This document shows, one piece after another, positions 25,360 to 34,286 of a stretch of 64,000 nt of DNA. The translations under genes were made by a program, and so were the position numbers. The notes under the pieces were generated by a model. It saw only the letters and a program-made list of their open reading frames with translations, did not search any database and was not told the origin of the DNA. Each line of letters opens with the position of its first letter. Within the stretch, counting starts at the first letter, position 1. Source of the DNA: Limibacterium fermenti (GTDB lineage Bacteria; Bacteroidota; Bacteroidia; Bacteroidales; Dysgonomonadaceae); contig NZ_CP159486.1 in the NCBI RefSeq assembly GCF_041902845.1, forward strand, positions 3,906,001-3,970,000, in the 5' to 3' direction.

Positions 25360-28300
25360 TTTCAAAGAACCGTCGGCATTCGCAATGTGCGTGATACTGC
25401 CCAGATAATCCCTGCAAATGTAGTAAATTTTCCATACATTCGCTTCTTTTACATATACTGCGGGTGCGGAATAGGCATCTCCTCCTAAATAAAGCCGTTC
25501 GGTATTCGTTTCGGCATCCAACTCATATTGTCCTCCGATATAATAGCGTGTCAGTAAGGCATTGTTACTTTGTGTAACCTGCATCTTCGCCCGGTCGCCT
25601 GCCGCAGTGTACGTAAATGCCGCTTTATAATTGTTTTCGGTCAGCGTATTCGGACGTTGGAACGAAGTATACGTAACGGTTTGTTCCCTCTCCGGTACGG
25701 CGTCGCCCGTGGGCGTGAGCATCGTTACCTGATACGGTTTATCGGTATTACCATATTCCATTGTTCCCACGTCACCCATCGAGGTGATATTGCCGTTGGC
25801 GGCATAGGTAATGCCCTTGCCGGCGGCATTGGTCAGCCGGTTCAGGTTGTCGTAACCGAAGGTTTCCGTGATGTTACGCGTAATGTCGGTTCGGCTCTTC
25901 AGGTTGCCTTTCGCCACATCGAAATCATACGTAAAGCTTTGGACAGTTCCCGCCGTCCTGCCCGTAGGCATGCCATACGCTGTATAACTATAGGTACGGT
26001 TCATCGGGCCGGTTACGGCTTTGGTAGGTTGCCCGAGCGCATTCTCTTCGGTCAACTTCCAAATAGAGGTAGTGCCGAATTTGATTTCGGTATTATGCCC
26101 GTTGGCATACGCGAACTGTTCGGTGCCGATCGCCCCGCTTTGCGAAGAGTATTTTACCGCCGCCACATTCCCGCCCGAATACGTGTAATCCTTTTGCAGG
26201 TACTTGCTGTCGGGAACAGATTCTCTTTCCGTCAGCGGACGGTCGTAGGTATCATAAGAGAATGTGTTGGACGTGCCGTTCGTAGAAGTCTCTGCTGTTA
26301 ATAGGCCATCGGTATTATACGCGTAGGTTGTACTGAACTCAGGCCTTGCCACATCCGTTATCCTTCCGTACTTGTCATAGGTGGAAGTAACGGTTTTACC
26401 GTTGGCATCCGTCACCTTACGGGTGAGCGTTCCGTCAGCAGCATAGGAATCGCTAAACGACTGCGTCCCGGCGCTGGGATCGGCGATGGAGGTCTGCCGG
26501 CCATAGGCGTCATACCCGAAAGAAGTTACCACGTCCCCCGGAGCCGTGACGGATGACGGTTGCCCGTCGGGGCGCAAGGCATAGGCGATGGTTCCTCCCG
26601 GGTCGGCAACACTTGTCAAGGCTCCCGAAGCATCGACCGTTTTGGTAGTGGCGATACCGTTCTTGGTTTCGGTCGTGCTCAATTTGTCGTAACTCCACGT
26701 GGTAGTCTTACCCGAGGCTTCCGTCAAAGAGGCCGGGCGATTGTAGTTGTCATAGGCATACGTGTTCCAGTACGAAGCGGAACTGCCCTTAAAGGGCAGG
26801 GATACTTTTTCAAGCCTCCCCTTACTGTCGTACGTTTTATCCACAAACTGCCATTGTCCGTCGAATCGCTGGCTGCCCGTACGTATCTCACGGCCTAAGG
26901 CATCGTAATGCACCACGGTAGCCGGTTGCCCGGTTGCAGTGGTGGTGACGGTGTATAATCCCGAACCGCCCCAGGCGAGCGCCGTGTTTTCCGTGATCCC
27001 TTCGGGATGGACTACCGATATCAATTGTCCCCATGCATCGTAATTACGGGTGGTCACGCGCCCTTTATGGTCGGTGACGGTCTTGGGATTTCCGTATTTG
27101 TCGTAGCCGGCATAGGTTGTCACCTGCTCCAGGGCATTGGTTACCGAGGCAAGGTACCTGCCGGATGAATCATACGTGTATGTTTTGCCCAGGAAAGCAG
27201 TTACATTATATGGCGCCGATTTTTCTGTCGTTACATTCCCGTTGGCATCATACGTCCACCGGGTTTCACCGGTTTTCTGATTACCGCTTGTGCCGGTATA
27301 GGTCATACGGGTTGCAGGCAACCGGGTGGTATTATAGGTGATCACTTCCTTATTGATCCACGAAGCGCTGCCCCGGGTGTCGGTAACGGTCTTCGTGAGC
27401 GGCTGCCCAATCAAATAGCGGGCGGAAGTAACCAAGTTATCGTACGTTTGCGTTGTTGCGCTTGTGATTCCCGTACCCGAACCAATGTTTTGCGTTATTT
27501 TTGTCGGATTGTTATAGCTGTCATACTGGTAACTTACCGAGGTATAAACGCCGGTGAGCTTATCGGTTTCGGAAGCCGATGTCATCCGGGGATTACACTT
27601 TTTGTTACTTCCTTCATTGCGGGAATAGGAATAGTTGGCCGTCTTGTAAGGAGAGTCTGTTTTGGTTGTTACCCCGAACAATTCCGGGTTGCGCTCTTCT
27701 TCCGTAGCGATATTTTCTACAGATTCGATCGTCCTGACTTTCTCGAACCCGCAAAAGCCCAATCCCGTTTTGTGCGCTACGGCGCCATACCAAGTGTAGT
27801 AATATTGCTTTACCGCCGTATAGTCGTCCTTGTAGATGTTCGTTGTACGCAGCAGGTTCAACGGGGCTATCAACGAAATATAAGGATAATAGCGGTTTGT
27901 GGAAGTGGTCATGTAATTCTCGTTCTCCGTCATATCGCTATAATCGTTTACATATCTTATCCCGTAGCTGTCGGTAAGCGTGGTAAGCAATTTGTCCTTG
28001 GCCTCGTCTTTGGTAAACCGGTAACAATTGACATACGCACTTTCAATAGTAATGAAATGGCTGGCATTGCGGAACTCGACCACATTGGCCGGCAGTATCT
28101 TCGCGCTTGCGGAAACGGTTACACTGCTTCCGGTAGCGGCGCCCTGTATCACACCATCTTTATTGAGGAAAGGTTGCACCCGGTTGTTTTTCAACTGCAC
28201 CAGGTCGCTCTTGCCGTCGCCGTTGACATCCATTAGATAATAAGTTTCACCGGATGCCTTATTAATCATGGTCCGGCTTTCTTTTAGGTGTTTTTTGCCG

Positions 28301-30429
28301 GTAGAGAAGTACACTGTCCAAGAACTACCGCTTGTCGGAGGGATAAGAATATCCGCTTTTCCGTCACCATTCATATCACCAATGAGTTCATCCTTATCAA
28401 AATCAGACCTTGATAATGAACTGCTAAATGGAAGAGATACAAAACTATTGCCATTGAAAGCATAAACCTTGAATCCGGAAGAGGAGGCATAGCAAAGTTC
28501 TGTTTTCCCATCACCGTTCACATCGAATGTATGCGTATATTGCCCGTCGGAAAATCCGAAAGAAAACAGATTTGCCTCATAAATCCTTGACCCTGTATTC
28601 AAATCGATTAACGAAAAACGGGAAGTACGGTCGTTGTTTTTCATGTCCTTGTTATGGGAAATGGCCAGTAATTGTGTTTTCCCATCTCCTTTAAAGTCCC
28701 CGAAGAAATATTCCCGGGACATGGGGCTATAGCTTTTCCGCCCATCGTCGTAATACTCTCCCACGCTTACGTTAAAAGAGCGGGAAGTAATGCTGCCGGT
28801 GGAGGCCGAATAGACCGTTATTTTCAATATGGTGGTACCGGCCGACGTATTAACACCGTTGAAATTGATTTTTACGATTTCATCCACCCCATCGCCATTC
28901 ACATCAACCGCCTGGATGGTTTGGAACCCGTCTTCCGCCTTGATCGTTTGCATATCGCTTATAAAGGAAACTCCCGGAGCGATCAGGATGGATTGGTCGG
29001 GGCTGCAGTTACTTCCATATATTTTATGATTATATACAAAAGGCCACTTCTTCACTTTGTGCGTGCCTACCTGCGTATACGGACTGTAATTTCCGGGAAA
29101 AGTAACCAACCCGTCGTTGAACCGGTTTTTAATGAATTTTCCGCGTACAAATACCGGTTTAGCCTCCGGTTTAAAATAAGATTCAAGAAATTTACCCGTT
29201 TCTTTTACCAAGCTGCCTTGAGATCCCGCATAATAATATTCATAGGCAAACTGCAAGGGATTCAAAGACGAAGAACCTGTTTTGCAATCTATTTGAGTCA
29301 ATTGCTGCACGTTATTGAGTATATGTGTAAGGGTATAAGTCCTTAATTCCGATGTACCGTTCACGGAATTGTAGGAAACGATGCTCTTTAAAAGCTTGTT
29401 TGCTGAAACCGCGACTCCACCGGTATACACAGGGGTGAAATCGGTACGCGCAACATAGTTGAAACGTATTTCCGCCAAATGCGTAGCCTGTGTTTTCCCG
29501 CCGTATTTGATTTTGGAAACATAATAGTTGTTTCCCGACTCTATGTATTCAAAGTTGATTAAATATCCTTTAAAGTCTTTTATTTCGGTAAGCGGGTAGA
29601 CATGCTTTGTGGAAGTATTGTTTTTTAACCCGAATGTCGCTATCCGCCCATCGGGATAGGCAACGGTAAAATAGGCGATGTTTGAGCCGGACAAGTGCTT
29701 TTTAACCAGTACAAATCCTTGAGCCGTTTCATACTGATATTCCGTCAGGCTGCCGGTGTTGGATACTAACCGGGTGCCGTCTAAATAAAATGAGCATTCA
29801 GTCGGTTTGGCCAAGTCGAGAGGGGCAGCGACACCGTCGTAATAGATGGATTTGCCGGCGACGGTAATAGCAGATAACCCGGAAAGGTTCCACCCGTAAC
29901 CGGCTACTCCATTACCGGATTGGCTATTATATGCCAATGCTATTTGAGGCGCCGAAGATGCGACAGGGGCTGTTGGTATAGGCACTGTGTAAGTTTTGCC
30001 ACCGGATGAGGTAACTCCTTCCGAAAAATTGATTGCCCCGACGGTATTTTGTTGATTGATAGACAATACTGTAGCCGATCGCGTAGTCATCAACCGTTGC
30101 CCGGAGGTTGATTTGTTCTTCAAAAGCTTGCCGACATCCGTCAGGAATACCGGGCCTTCATTTTTAACATTATCCAAAACAAAACCTTTATAACGGCGAT
30201 GATAAATAGTATCACCGGGGGCTAAAATTTCTGCTTCGATCGTATATTCTAACGTATCGGTTTCTTCATTTATCAAGGGTTGGCTGCCCGACAATTGTAC
30301 ACCGCCATTTTTGTATAATGCTGCCGTGTCACCGGCTATTTGAGAATAGACCTTGTCTGCCGGAAAAACACCCGCTGTAATCACAAAAAAGCACAAGGCT
30401 CGTAAATAAAGTGTGTAAAATGTTTTCAT
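25357..30429 (-). CDS. SpvB/FG-GAP/RHS-repeat polymorphic toxin protein, ended early by the insert
   Basis: 1690 residues. A signal peptide (MKTFYTLYLRALCFFVITAGVFPA) is followed by a SpvB/TcdB-like N-terminal domain near residues 130-330 (VGAINFSEGVTSSGGKTYTV, GVAGYGWNLSGLS). A propeller follows with calcium-binding FG-GAP/VCBS motifs (DVNGDGVDEIV, DVNGDGKTELCYAS, DMNGDGKADILIP, DVNGDGKSDLVQL). Many YD repeats then run from about residue 1000 to the end (YDANGNVTTE, YDAYGRQTSIADP). Such proteins form a shell that holds a C-terminal toxin. Here the frame ends at TGA after NADGSLK, just before the core end and tip. It follows a T9SS-sorted YD protein gene by 94 bp. Confidence 0.88.
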   Translation of the reverse strand: MKTFYTLYLRALCFFVITAGVFPADKVYSQIAGDTAALYKNGGVQLSGSQPLINEETDTLEYTIEAEILAPGDTIYHRRYKGFVLDNVKNEGPVFLTDVGKLLKNKSTSGQRLMTTRSATVLSINQQNTVGAINFSEGVTSSGGKTYTVPIPTAPVASSAPQIALAYNSQSGNGVAGYGWNLSGLSAITVAGKSIYYDGVAAPLDLAKPTECSFYLDGTRLVSNTGSLTEYQYETAQGFVLVKKHLSGSNIAYFTVAYPDGRIATFGLKNNTSTKHVYPLTEIKDFKGYLINFEYIESGNNYYVSKIKYGGKTQATHLAEIRFNYVARTDFTPVYTGGVAVSANKLLKSIVSYNSVNGTSELRTYTLTHILNNVQQLTQIDCKTGSSSLNPLQFAYEYYYAGSQGSLVKETGKFLESYFKPEAKPVFVRGKFIKNRFNDGLVTFPGNYSPYTQVGTHKVKKWPFVYNHKIYGSNCSPDQSILIAPGVSFISDMQTIKAEDGFQTIQAVDVNGDGVDEIVKINFNGVNTSAGTTILKITVYSASTGSITSRSFNVSVGEYYDDGRKSYSPMSREYFFGDFKGDGKTQLLAISHNKDMKNNDRTSRFSLIDLNTGSRIYEANLFSFGFSDGQYTHTFDVNGDGKTELCYASSSGFKVYAFNGNSFVSLPFSSSLSRSDFDKDELIGDMNGDGKADILIPPTSGSSWTVYFSTGKKHLKESRTMINKASGETYYLMDVNGDGKSDLVQLKNNRVQPFLNKDGVIQGAATGSSVTVSASAKILPANVVEFRNASHFITIESAYVNCYRFTKDEAKDKLLTTLTDSYGIRYVNDYSDMTENENYMTTSTNRYYPYISLIAPLNLLRTTNIYKDDYTAVKQYYYTWYGAVAHKTGLGFCGFEKVRTIESVENIATEEERNPELFGVTTKTDSPYKTANYSYSRNEGSNKKCNPRMTSASETDKLTGVYTSVSYQYDSYNNPTKITQNIGSGTGITSATTQTYDNLVTSARYLIGQPLTKTVTDTRGSASWINKEVITYNTTRLPATRMTYTGTSGNQKTGETRWTYDANGNVTTEKSAPYNVTAFLGKTYTYDSSGRYLASVTNALEQVTTYAGYDKYGNPKTVTDHKGRVTTRNYDAWGQLISVVHPEGITENTALAWGGSGLYTVTTTATGQPATVVHYDALGREIRTGSQRFDGQWQFVDKTYDSKGRLEKVSLPFKGSSASYWNTYAYDNYNRPASLTEASGKTTTWSYDKLSTTETKNGIATTKTVDASGALTSVADPGGTIAYALRPDGQPSSVTAPGDVVTSFGYDAYGRQTSIADPSAGTQSFSDSYAADGTLTRKVTDANGKTVTSTYDKYGRITDVARPEFSTTYAYNTDGLLTAETSTNGTSNTFSYDTYDRPLTERESVPDSKYLQKDYTYSGGNVAAVKYSSQSGAIGTEQFAYANGHNTEIKFGTTSIWKLTEENALGQPTKAVTGPMNRTYSYTAYGMPTGRTAGTVQSFTYDFDVAKGNLKSRTDITRNITETFGYDNLNRLTNAAGKGITYAANGNITSMGDVGTMEYGNTDKPYQVTMLTPTGDAVPEREQTVTYTSFQRPNTLTENNYKAAFTYTAAGDRAKMQVTQSNNALLTRYYIGGQYELDAETNTERLYLGGDAYSAPAVYVKEANVWKIYYICRDYLGSITHIANADGSLK

Positions 30430-30523
30430 ATTTGTACATTTAGTAATTCTACAATTTCATGATTTCATCCGATAGCTGTCGGATTCCAATCAATTTGCTA
30501 ATTTGCTAATCTGCTAATTGAAG
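30430..30523. repeat. Spacer with 8-bp repeats and a small inverted repeat
   Basis: TTTGCTAA units at 30493-30520 belong to the AAATTAGC octamer family. ATCCGA-TAGCTG-TCGGAT at 30467-30484 is a 6-bp inverted repeat without a T tract. No promoter is evident, so the RHS gene may be read from upstream. Confidence 0.6.
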
Positions 30524-30952
30524 TCATTGTTTAATAATCTTCCACACACTCCGTTCACCTTTCAGCATAATGTGTAGGATGTAGGTACCCGGCAATTGCC
30601 GGCTCATATCCACTTGCGTGGTTTCCCCTTGTAGGCGGCGGCGCATAAGCATGGCTCCCGAGATGGAATATACGGCAAACTCGCCGTTCCAACCGTTCTC
30701 ATACCCGTCTATCCGGATGGTCAGTTCGTTCTGCACCGGATTGGGATAGATCTTGACCGGCGTTTCGGCCAGGCTCTCTTCGAAAAACACGGAATCGGTT
30801 TGTTCCGTGGCTACATCGGTACTACGTGTGCCCAACACGATGGTACGGCTCACCCGGTTACCGGCGGCATCGTACGCATACGTCAGTTTTTGTTGCGCCC
30901 GGGCGGTCAGTACCGCCAAGCCTAACAGAAAGAATACAACGATTTTTTTCAT
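30524..30952 (-). CDS. Small YD-repeat protein with type IX secretion sorting domain
   Basis: 142 residues with a signal peptide (MKKIVVFFLLGLAVLTARAQ). A single YD-type motif (KLTYAYDAAGNRVSRTI) follows. The C-terminal type A T9SS sorting domain is from about residue 66: VKIYPNPVQNELTIRID, then VYSISGAML, then LPGTYILHI. The protein should be exported across the outer membrane by the Por system. It stands directly before the RHS gene in the same direction, so it may be a partner or adaptor of the RHS protein, which has no such domain itself. Its presence implies that the host has a T9SS. Confidence 0.85.
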   Translation of the reverse strand: MKKIVVFFLLGLAVLTARAQQKLTYAYDAAGNRVSRTIVLGTRSTDVATEQTDSVFFEESLAETPVKIYPNPVQNELTIRIDGYENGWNGEFAVYSISGAMLMRRRLQGETTQVDMSRQLPGTYILHIMLKGERSVWKIIKQ

Positions 30953-31010
30953 ACTTGCATTGTTTTATATATAAAAATTGGGGAACCAAAATCAAAACGG
31001 CCGATTATGC

Positions 31011-31199
31011 GTTCCGAACTCATTACAGGGAGTTAAAAACTCCTTTCACGGAACTCCGGACTCATTGTTTGGAGTTAAAAGCTCACTATTTGGAGTTTCG
31101 AATTCATTGTAATCACTTAAAAACTCAAAGCAATGACTTCCGAACTCATTGTTATTTATAAAAAACTCCTTGTCCGGAGTCCTGAACTCCCAACAATCA
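31011..31199. repeat. Nine degenerate 21-bp repeats with a 42-bp higher-order period
   Basis: Nine consecutive 21-bp units start at 31011, 31032, 31053 and so on. Odd units carry CCGAACTCATTG and even units carry TTAAAAACTC, so the pattern repeats every 42 bp. Decayed units may extend on both sides (30990 and 31200). On the plus strand one frame is open through the array and encodes heptads of the form THxxELK. Confidence 0.85.
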
Positions 31200-31427
31200 A
31201 TTAAAAGGACAGTATAAACTTGTTTTCGGTAAAGCGACTACCCCTTCGAGTGATGTCATCAAAGCTACAGCTTCAAAATTCAGGTTAATAAGGAATCCCG
31301 GAACGCAGACAGCATCGTCCTTATGTGAATGACTGCCATTGAAACGACTTCGTTGCGCGATATAGCGCCGTCCTTGTTCCGGGGTTTTCCTTATTCTTAT
31401 GAATGTAATGTCGTTGTTGTTTTCTCA
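31200..31427. other. Intergenic DNA without a recognisable gene
   Basis: Between the 21-bp repeats and the next gene I see no RNA gene, clear hairpin or promoter. One short plus-strand frame (KLVFGKATTPSSDVIKATA) has coding-like composition but no start, and could be a decayed fragment. Confidence 0.4.
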
Positions 31428-31901
31428 CTACTTGCCGCTTCTTCTTGAAGGGCGCGGGTATTGTCTCTTCAGATCATTATAAACCGCCTGCGAGCCGGGC
31501 ACTTCCGAACGGTTTGCCCCCTTGACCGACCCGTAAAAGATGCGGGCTGCATCGTACGCCTCGCTGCCGGCTAATTTGCTCGTATCTTCCAATCCCCGTA
31601 GCAACGGTGCCAAGTCATGAATGATGGGAGCCAGGAAATCGACCAAGGCAAGGTCTTTTTTCGCTTCCGCTACATCCAGGTAGGCTGGTACTAAAGACGG
31701 ATTAAGCTCCGCATAATTCAGCGACCGCCGCACAAAATCGACCGACTTAGCCCCCATGCTCGGAAGGCTTTGCCGTTCTTCGGCTGTAAGGTTTATCACT
31801 AAGAATTCACTCAAATCTGTCCGCAAGGCGGCAATTTTTTCCGCGATGGCCGTTTTTTTAGCTTCATCACCGGAAATAGAAACGATGTTTTGCTGTTTCA
31901 T
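31428..31901 (-). CDS. Conserved-looking hypothetical protein, alpha-helical
   Basis: 157 residues with no signal peptide and no membrane segment. The middle is predicted helical and acidic (YAELNPSLVPAYLDVAEAKKDLALVDFLAP), and the tail is short and basic (RQYPRPSRRSGK). The composition and clean start (MKQQNIVSISGDEAKK) support a real gene. I do not recognise the family. It is in the same direction as the secreted small protein upstream, from which it is separated by about 127 bp, but no shared function is visible. Confidence 0.65.
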   Translation of the reverse strand: MKQQNIVSISGDEAKKTAIAEKIAALRTDLSEFLVINLTAEERQSLPSMGAKSVDFVRRSLNYAELNPSLVPAYLDVAEAKKDLALVDFLAPIIHDLAPLLRGLEDTSKLAGSEAYDAARIFYGSVKGANRSEVPGSQAVYNDLKRQYPRPSRRSGK

Positions 31902-32028
31902 AATCGAATTACTTTAAAAATTAATCTGTAAATTATTTAAAAAGCAACTGTCTGAGGGATATCTTTACGGATATCGAAGAGGCTAATTGTTTTGTTTTCC
32001 ATTCATAGGATAATTGCCCGCGCGTTTA

Positions 32029-32409
32029 TCAGTACGTGAAAAAACCGCTGTACAGAGTGTTGCCGATATAAACCGTCAACCGGTATTCTCCCGGAAGAAG
32101 GTTCGAAACATCGAGGTTGACGAATCCTTCTCCGGAGATGACGGACGTGCGTTGAAGCGTACCGCCCGTGCCCGATACTTCTACATTCACATCGCCTGTA
32201 TAACAAGTTACCTGCACTTGCAGTCTCTCGCCGTCTATCAAATAGGCATTGATTTCGGTAGCCGTGGCGGAACGGGTACCTCTGGAAGTACGCTCCAGCC
32301 TCACACGTTCGTTCCTTTTGTGTTTATCCATCGTGCTCCATAAAGTAAAGGAAGACGAGGCTGCGAAGATGCATGCGGCCGTAAAAATGAGAATAAGATT
32401 TCTTTTCAT
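32029..32409 (-). CDS. Small secreted DUF3244-like protein
   Basis: The 126-residue protein starts at ATG 32409 with a signal peptide (MKRNLILIFTAACIFAASSSF). A basic stretch and a single beta-sandwich-like domain follow, ending in the pattern LLPGEYRLTVYIGNTLYSGFFTY. That pattern resembles DUF3244, a short secreted Bacteroidetes family, and also the C-terminal strand pair of sorting domains. In other genomes such proteins often neighbour TPR-type regulators like the next gene upstream (32561-34258). The function is unknown, and the longer frame to 32451 has no support. Confidence 0.65.
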   Translation of the reverse strand: MKRNLILIFTAACIFAASSSFTLWSTMDKHKRNERVRLERTSRGTRSATATEINAYLIDGERLQVQVTCYTGDVNVEVSGTGGTLQRTSVISGEGFVNLDVSNLLPGEYRLTVYIGNTLYSGFFTY

Positions 32410-32560
32410 ATTCCATGTTTTTATTCGTGAAGAAATTAAGGTGCAAATCAATAAAAAAAATAAACAGAAGTCAATAGGCTGATAATATTCTCACCGTTTT
32501 AGCACTATTAAAGTGTTGATATATTGGTTGATCAACAGGGCAATTCTAACCGGCTTTTTG

Positions 32561-34258
32561 TCACTTATTTGATTTCACGGGATAGGAAAACAGCGATAGG
32601 AGATACTCGGGATTTTCGAAACGAAGACTATTTTGCTGTATTTTTTTCTTCAGATAGGCTTTTTTAGCCTTTAAACTACCGGAGGTGGTATTCAGTAGTG
32701 CGGCTTGCTCGGGAATATTTGATTTTAAGGCTAACATAAAAAGCAACAAACGGTCGGTGTCGTTAAATAGTTCCAATCCCCGGCTCGTCTTAAGCATGTC
32801 TTCCAAAAATCCATCAGCAAAAAGGGTATGTGTTGTCTTGATGAATCCGGACTGGGCGTTTTTCTTCAACTCTTGAAATTTGTCTATTATGGCCTCTTTT
32901 GTCATATCGAGGTTTCTTATTTTATCCGAAAAAGAAAGCAAGTCTTGTTTTTGAGAGGAATGCAAATTAAGGTAGGCAAACATGATTTTTATAATCTTTT
33001 CATTTTGCTCTTCTTTTGAATGGACAAGCTCTAATTCGGATGCTCGTTTTTGGCTGACTAATTCGGCTATTTTGCGTTGCCTGTTTACGACATATACAGT
33101 AATGCCGGATGTAATCGCCAGAAGTATCGCCAGCCCTATCCACAAACGGCTTCGAGCTTCTGCCTTTAACGCCTTGTTGTCGGCTTCCGCCAAATCATAC
33201 CGTTTTTCGAGTTCCAAAATCTTTGTGTCGCAATGGGTTTCAATCGTATTTTGATATGCATCCAACGCTTTTTTACGATATTCCCCCGATAACGGATAAT
33301 TTTGCAGTTTTTCTGTAATATCGGCAGCATGAGCATATAGTAAATAATTTAAGCTATAGGTAGAGTCCTGTATCTGACGAATAGATTCCTCTGCATAGTA
33401 TAAGGCGCTATCTAACAGATTTAAACGAAAAAATCGATCAGACAAAGAAAAATATATGCTCGATTTGTTTACAGGCGCTTTTAGATAAGGAACGAGTACA
33501 AGCCGATCTTTTTCTAACTTGAGCGCCTTGCGACAATCTCCCTCCATCCGGGCCAGGTAGCTAAAGGCATTTAATAAATAGAATCGGTTATCGGCGTAAT
33601 CGCCCGCGTATAATTCGGCCGAGTCGAGCAAAGAGATCGATTTTACGATATTCCCCATCGCCATTTCATTCCATCCAAGTGCCAAATAGGCATCGAACAA
33701 ATGGATGGAATCGTTCTCTTGCCGGGCAAAGTTCAACGCCTTATGAAAATCACAATCCGCTTCGTCGTAATTATAATTATTATGTTGCAAATCTCCTAAG
33801 TTATAATACACAAGATATCCCAAACTAACTTCCTTATCCGTTGTTTTTTGATACAGTTTCTCCGCTTCTTTCAACGGTATATAAGCGGTACTATCGGTGA
33901 TATCCCTGCGAATACGTACGGTAGACTGATAGGTAAGGGCGCGGATATGGTTGTCGGAGGCGTAACGGTAGCGGTGGTAATATTTCTCTACGCTATTAAT
34001 AAGCGAATCGGATGCAAAGGGGGTATAAGTCTTGTCGTCGGCGATGGTCTTGAGCAAGCCGTAATAGGCGCGATTGCCGGAAGATAACTTTTCGGGATGG
34101 AATGCGGCCAAACTATCTTTGACGGAATACGGGGCTTGCGGCAACAGAGTATCCCACTTCCGCAACACGGCGAATGCTGCTTCGTTATCCGCCTGCCTGC
34201 ATGAAATAAAAAGAAACAGGAGGCACGCAATTATTAGATAAAAGACATCTCTTTCCAT
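32561..34258 (-). CDS. TPR lipoprotein with membrane segment and HTH-like C-terminus (regulator-like)
   Basis: 565 residues. The N-terminus is a lipoprotein-like signal (YLIIACLLFLFISC). TPR-type helical repeats follow around residues 100-340 (YNLGDLQHNNYNYDEADCDFHKA). A membrane segment lies near residue 370 (LWIGLAILLAITSGITVYVV), then a coiled coil. A cytoplasmic tail from about residue 480 has LLLFMLALKSNIPEQAALLNTT followed by SGSLKAKKAYLKKKI, like the HTH end of this Bacteroidetes regulator type. It probably senses an envelope signal. The ATG follows a TACCTTTG box closely. Confidence 0.7.
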   Translation of the reverse strand: MERDVFYLIIACLLFLFISCRQADNEAAFAVLRKWDTLLPQAPYSVKDSLAAFHPEKLSSGNRAYYGLLKTIADDKTYTPFASDSLINSVEKYYHRYRYASDNHIRALTYQSTVRIRRDITDSTAYIPLKEAEKLYQKTTDKEVSLGYLVYYNLGDLQHNNYNYDEADCDFHKALNFARQENDSIHLFDAYLALGWNEMAMGNIVKSISLLDSAELYAGDYADNRFYLLNAFSYLARMEGDCRKALKLEKDRLVLVPYLKAPVNKSSIYFSLSDRFFRLNLLDSALYYAEESIRQIQDSTYSLNYLLYAHAADITEKLQNYPLSGEYRKKALDAYQNTIETHCDTKILELEKRYDLAEADNKALKAEARSRLWIGLAILLAITSGITVYVVNRQRKIAELVSQKRASELELVHSKEEQNEKIIKIMFAYLNLHSSQKQDLLSFSDKIRNLDMTKEAIIDKFQELKKNAQSGFIKTTHTLFADGFLEDMLKTSRGLELFNDTDRLLLFMLALKSNIPEQAALLNTTSGSLKAKKAYLKKKIQQNSLRFENPEYLLSLFSYPVKSNK

Positions 34259-34263
34259 AGCTG

Positions 34264-34271
34264 CAAAGGTA
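34264..34271 (-). promoter_or_regulatory. -7 box abutting the TPR regulator start
   Basis: TACCTTTG on the minus strand matches TAnnTTTG, 5 bases before the ATG at 34258. The transcript would be nearly leaderless. Confidence 0.5.
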
Positions 34272-34286
34272 GAAAAATTTCTTCTC

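Noticed and set aside
31200..31427. Decayed gene fragment
   Set aside because: One frame looks weakly coding but has no start, no homology I recognise and a stop after about 40 codons.
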